From the NCBI GenBank assembly GCA_905479985.1, contig CAJQOM010000039.1, positions 1 to 58,498 of the forward strand: a DNA stretch of 58,498 nucleotides. Reading direction: 5' to 3'. Below are positions 55,537-58,498 of this stretch, piece after piece. The stretch's first letter is position 1. Each line of letters starts with the position of its first letter. The notes below the pieces were generated by a model. The model was not told the DNA's origin and made no database searches. It saw nothing but the letters and a program-made list of their open reading frames with translations. The stretch is from an uncultured Gammaproteobacteria bacterium. Lineage in GTDB: Bacteria > Pseudomonadota > Gammaproteobacteria > Nitrosococcales > Methylophagaceae. Both the position numbers and the translations under genes were made by a program.

Positions 55537-56142
55537 TTATAAAATGCCATCAGTCCGAAACCAACCCGCAATGCTATAGCGATCACGCAGTGCCGGTAAC
55601 ACTTCATGCGGAAACTGCTCGCTCAAAAACAACACCAAAGTGCCAAAGCGCGGCAATACCGTTTGCAAGCGGGTTTCACCATCAGGCTGATATAAGATCA
55701 ATTGCCCTTCATCCTGCCCAGACCAATCTGAGTTTAAATAGAACACACTTGAAACAACCCGATTCGACTGCCCTTTAAAAGCATCAATATGACGTTGATA
55801 AAAATGGCCCGGCGGATAATGCGCAAAATGGGCTTCAAAGTCACGTAGGCCAAGAAATAACTGTCTATTCAATTGTGTCCTCAGGGTATCCATTGTATCT
55901 AGATAAGCCTGTTCTACTGGATAAGCATTAGACAGCCAAACGGTTCTATCATTCCGGACAGTTTCAAGCTGCTGCGCCGTTTGTTGTCTACCCACTTTAG
56001 CCGTGTTGAACATAGAGGCAGGTAATGCAGTCACATGCTGATATAGCTGTTCTGTTAAGTCAGCATCAATAAAATCACTGACGATAATATAGCCTTGCTC
56101 TACTAGCGTGTCGGCAAGGACCTTGAAATCAGTTTCCACCAT
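55537..56142 (-). CDS. 2OG-Fe(II) oxygenase (prolyl-4-hydroxylase-like)
   Basis: A double-stranded beta-helix dioxygenase that should use 2-oxoglutarate and Fe(II). I use the ATG at 56142 (MVETDFKVLADTL), 201 residues, because the only earlier in-frame start is a TTG inside the upstream gene's end. The Fe triad is visible as HID (His and Asp, about residues 118-120) in RHIDAFKGQSNR and His near 179 in FPHEVLP; an Arg in RDRYSIAGWF would bind 2-oxoglutarate. Substrate is unknown. Relatives hydroxylate proteins, ribosomal or translation factors included, but that is only inference. Confidence 0.88.
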   Translation of the reverse strand: MVETDFKVLADTLVEQGYIIVSDFIDADLTEQLYQHVTALPASMFNTAKVGRQQTAQQLETVRNDRTVWLSNAYPVEQAYLDTMDTLRTQLNRQLFLGLRDFEAHFAHYPPGHFYQRHIDAFKGQSNRVVSSVFYLNSDWSGQDEGQLILYQPDGETRLQTVLPRFGTLVLFLSEQFPHEVLPALRDRYSIAGWFRTDGIL

Positions 56143-56146
56143 GTGG

Positions 56147-57376
56147 TTAAGCAAAGAACCAATAGGCTACAGCGATGGCAGCAATAATACCGGCGAAATC
56201 AGCAGCCAAACCACAAGCCGCCGCATGGCGAATTTTCTTAATCCCCACCGAGCCAAAATAAACGGCGAGCACATAAAAAGTTGTTTCTGTACTACCTTGC
56301 ACAATGGACGATAAACGACCGGCAAAAGAATCAGCGCCATGGACTTGCATGGTATCAATCATCATCGCCCGTGCGCCACTACCACTAAAGGGCTTCATCA
56401 ATGCCGTTGGCAAAGCATCGATAAAACGATCATCAAAGCCGAAAGACAACACAACACCACGCAAGCCATCCGCCATTAAATCCAAAGCACCACTGGCCCG
56501 GAACACCCCAATCGCCACTAACATAGCGACTAAATAGGGAATAATCGTTATCGCCGTTTCAAAGCCTTCTTTCGCGCCGTCAATAAAGGCTTCATAGGTG
56601 TTCACTTTTTGAATCACAGCACCAGATATAAACAACATCACCAATGAAAACAAAACCACATTACTGATTAACGCTGACTGTTCCAACATTGCAGCCTGAG
56701 GCAAGCTAGAAAAGTAACTGAGTAAACCAAACACCAGCGCCGAAAACCCACCTAAATAGGCCAAAATCACTTTATCAAATAGATTGATTTTCTGAACGGC
56801 TGATACGGTCAGTAGGCCAATCAAGGTCGAGGCATAGGTCGCGATTAAAATAGGAATAAACACATCAGTGGGGTTAGCCGCACCCATTTGAGCACGATAG
56901 GTAAATATCGTCACCGGGAATAAAGTCACCGCCGACGTATTAATGACCAAAAATAATATCTGAGCATTGCTGGCGGTATCTTTAAGCGGATTGAGTTTTT
57001 GCAACTCCTGCATCGCCTTAATGCCCAATGGCGTCGCGGCATTATCCAAACCCAAGGCATTGGCTGACATATTCATCACCATCGCACCCAAAGCAGGATG
57101 ATTTCGAGGCACTTCTGGCATTAAACGAACAAACAACGGGCTGAGCCAAGTCGTCAGCACGCGAATAAAACCACTACGTTCACCAATTTTCATAATGCCC
57201 AGCCATAAAGCCAAAACTCCAGTCAGGCCCAGAGCAATCTCAAACGCCGTTTTAGACAAACTAAACATCGCCGTCATCATCTGAACGAATATTGCCGTAT
57301 CACCAAAAGCGAATAGCTTGATTAACGCCACCACAAAGGCCGCAGCAAAAAAGAAGATCCAGATGAAATTTAGCAT
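56147..57376 (-). CDS. SpmA-SpmB-like nucleoside-recognition (Gate domain) membrane protein
   Basis: A polytopic membrane protein of 409 residues, equal to a fusion of SpmA and SpmB of Gram-positive spore formers. The N-terminal half has MVMNMSANALGLDNAATPLGIKAM, the second half ALMKPFSGSGARAMMIDTM and STETTFYVLAVYFGSVG, each a Gate-domain signature. About ten hydrophobic helices are visible. Such proteins occur in many non-spore-forming gammaproteobacteria; the transported compound is unknown. It heads a minus-strand run with the oxygenase and deformylase. Confidence 0.88.
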   Translation of the reverse strand: MLNFIWIFFFAAAFVVALIKLFAFGDTAIFVQMMTAMFSLSKTAFEIALGLTGVLALWLGIMKIGERSGFIRVLTTWLSPLFVRLMPEVPRNHPALGAMVMNMSANALGLDNAATPLGIKAMQELQKLNPLKDTASNAQILFLVINTSAVTLFPVTIFTYRAQMGAANPTDVFIPILIATYASTLIGLLTVSAVQKINLFDKVILAYLGGFSALVFGLLSYFSSLPQAAMLEQSALISNVVLFSLVMLFISGAVIQKVNTYEAFIDGAKEGFETAITIIPYLVAMLVAIGVFRASGALDLMADGLRGVVLSFGFDDRFIDALPTALMKPFSGSGARAMMIDTMQVHGADSFAGRLSSIVQGSTETTFYVLAVYFGSVGIKKIRHAAACGLAADFAGIIAAIAVAYWFFA

Positions 57377-57450
57377 GGGTTTATTTTACAGGTTGGTACC
57401 GTAAGATAAAGGGGTCGTATAAAGAAGGGAAAAGGTTTGGGAACGCTTTT

Positions 57451-58422
57451 TTAGTGTTTTAAACGATCAAGTGGACTAATCACACCCTGGGCACCTTGTT
57501 TAAGCACATGAGTATATATTTCTGTTGTTTTCACATCAGCATGGCCGAGCTGTTGTTGAACAGTTCTAATATCCGCACCTGATTGTAATAAATGTGTGGC
57601 AAAGGAATGACGTAAAGTATGACTTGTTACCTGTTTTAAAATACCTGCGTTTTTTGAAGCCTGTTTGATTATTTTATTAATAGCTGTTTCGTGAAAGTGA
57701 TGCCGTCGAATAACTCCTGAATCAGGATCAGCTGATAATTTGGAAGCAGGGAATAAATATTGCCAACCCAAATCAAAACGGCTGCTAGGGTATTTTCTAG
57801 CTAATGCATCAGGCATCCAGACGCCATCATAGTGTTTATTGAATAGATCTGACTTTAACAAAGTATCAACACGACTTATTTGTAACTTTAATGGTTCATG
57901 TAACTCTTTTGCTAATGTTACTATTCTATTTTTACTGCCTTTACCATCCCAAATATGTAGTTGGCCTAAATCAAATTCGATATCTTTTACTCGTAAGCGT
58001 AATAGCTCCATACGTCTGAGTCCAGAACCATAGAGTAAAGAAATCATAAGCTGATTAACGCCCGATGTTTGATTTATTAATGACATGACTTCATTGCTTG
58101 TTAAGACAACAGGTAATTTCTTTTTTAACCTTGCTCTTTTAAATGCACCTACATAACCCACCTCTTGTTCTAAAAACTTAGTCTTTAAAAAAACGATAGC
58201 ATTGAGTGCAATTTTTTGTGTTGCTGCAGCAACTTTACGCTCAACAGCTAAAAATGTTAAGAACTGCTCGATATGTTTATCCCCAAGATCTCTGGGATGT
58301 TGCTTATTATGGAAAACTATGAAATATTTAATCCAATATAAATAGGTTTTAACTGTTCGACGACTATAACGTCGTGTCAGCATAAAGGATTCGATAGAAC
58401 TAAGAAATGGAGATTTTGCCAT
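57451..58422 (-). CDS. intI: Integron integrase IntI
   Basis: A tyrosine recombinase of the integron-integrase type. I start at the ATG at 58422 (MAKSPFLSSIESFML), preceded by GAGGCGG, giving 323 residues. The catalytic set is complete: R in GLRRMELLRLR, HTLRH, the LGHADV His and Tyr in TEIYTH. The extra IntI-specific patch is present between the conserved boxes (SRFDLGWQYLFPASKL and the RRHHFHETAIN that follows), which separates it from XerC/XerD. In integrons attI and the cassettes lie upstream of intI, which here means to the right of 58498, outside the window. Confidence 0.92.
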   Translation of the reverse strand: MAKSPFLSSIESFMLTRRYSRRTVKTYLYWIKYFIVFHNKQHPRDLGDKHIEQFLTFLAVERKVAAATQKIALNAIVFLKTKFLEQEVGYVGAFKRARLKKKLPVVLTSNEVMSLINQTSGVNQLMISLLYGSGLRRMELLRLRVKDIEFDLGQLHIWDGKGSKNRIVTLAKELHEPLKLQISRVDTLLKSDLFNKHYDGVWMPDALARKYPSSRFDLGWQYLFPASKLSADPDSGVIRRHHFHETAINKIIKQASKNAGILKQVTSHTLRHSFATHLLQSGADIRTVQQQLGHADVKTTEIYTHVLKQGAQGVISPLDRLKH

Positions 58423-58498
58423 GATTGCCGCCTCTTCCTTGAAACAGTACTTCACTATAATAACAAGACGTTGGCTCTATTTTCCAGCATTGGTTTAA
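58423..58498 (-). other. Leader of intI at the window edge
   Basis: Only 76 bases upstream of intI are visible. TATAGT (reverse strand) could be a -10 box for intI. No GTTRRRY core or recognisable attI element and no cassette is seen within this short stretch, so whether an array follows cannot be decided here. Confidence 0.4.

Noticed and set aside
58423-58498. LexA box or attI upstream of intI
   Set aside because: A CTGT half-site is present but the partner reads AGAG rather than ACAG, and no GTTRRRY core is visible in these 76 bases.

Overview
This window is a chromosomal segment of a Gram-negative gammaproteobacterium with fairly low GC content. The evidence is a complete mraZ-to-lpxC division and cell-wall (dcw) cluster, an lpoA-yraN-dolP block, the dciA/M23 peptidase/secA/argJ neighbourhood typical of non-enteric gammaproteobacteria, meso-DAP type MurE, type IV pilus minor pilins and lpxC. 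Gene order and protein character suggest the Thiotrichales (Methylophaga- or Cycloclasticus-like), but that is a guess from memory; I could run no phylogeny.

Layout. Bases 1-1265 hold the end of thiL and pgpA. Bases 1266-9692 (minus strand) carry a minor-pilin operon: two fimT paralogues, pilV, pilW, pilX, a large pilY1 and pilE. Bases 9856-12760 (minus) carry a PfkB kinase, rnd, a glutaredoxin-like protein and moaB. Bases 12854-20582 (plus) carry an OmpA-type lipoprotein, rlmB, the rpsF-rpsR-DUF2232-rplI ribosomal operon, dnaB, alr and radA. Bases 20625-25312 carry a PilZ protein, hemJ, dolP, yraN, lpoA and rsmI. RNase P RNA (rnpB) follows at 25339-25706.

In many relatives rnpB is followed almost directly by mraZ. 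Here about 4.2 kb of accessory DNA lies between them. It contains a decayed integrase N-terminus just after rnpB, a light-response operon (SDR gene, a broken photolyase, an intact iron-sulfur (6-4)-type photolyase, DUF2256), a 317-bp IS3-type internal-deletion derivative, and the orphan C-terminal tail of a PEP-CTERM protein followed by a strong terminator. This is the most mosaic part of the window.

Bases 29992-48453 are the dcw cluster, opened by a near-consensus sigma-70 promoter and three 10-bp-spaced MraZ boxes. Almost every gene overlaps the next by 1-8 bases, so precursor synthesis (MurE/F/D/G/C/B, MraY, Ddl), septal synthesis (FtsI/W/L/Q) and the Z-ring (FtsA/Z) are translationally coupled. 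lpxC (lipid A) closes the run. dciA, a LytM-type peptidase, secA, argJ and a DUF3549 gene follow. The right end (minus strand) has a peptide deformylase, a 2OG-Fe(II) oxygenase, an SpmA-SpmB-like membrane protein and, at the edge, an integron integrase whose attI site and any cassettes would lie just outside the window.

No tRNA, rRNA, CRISPR array or antiviral defence system was recognised. Most of the window is core genome. The points worth a second look are the rnpB-mraZ island, the lectin-like modules inside PilY1, and the integron integrase at the edge.
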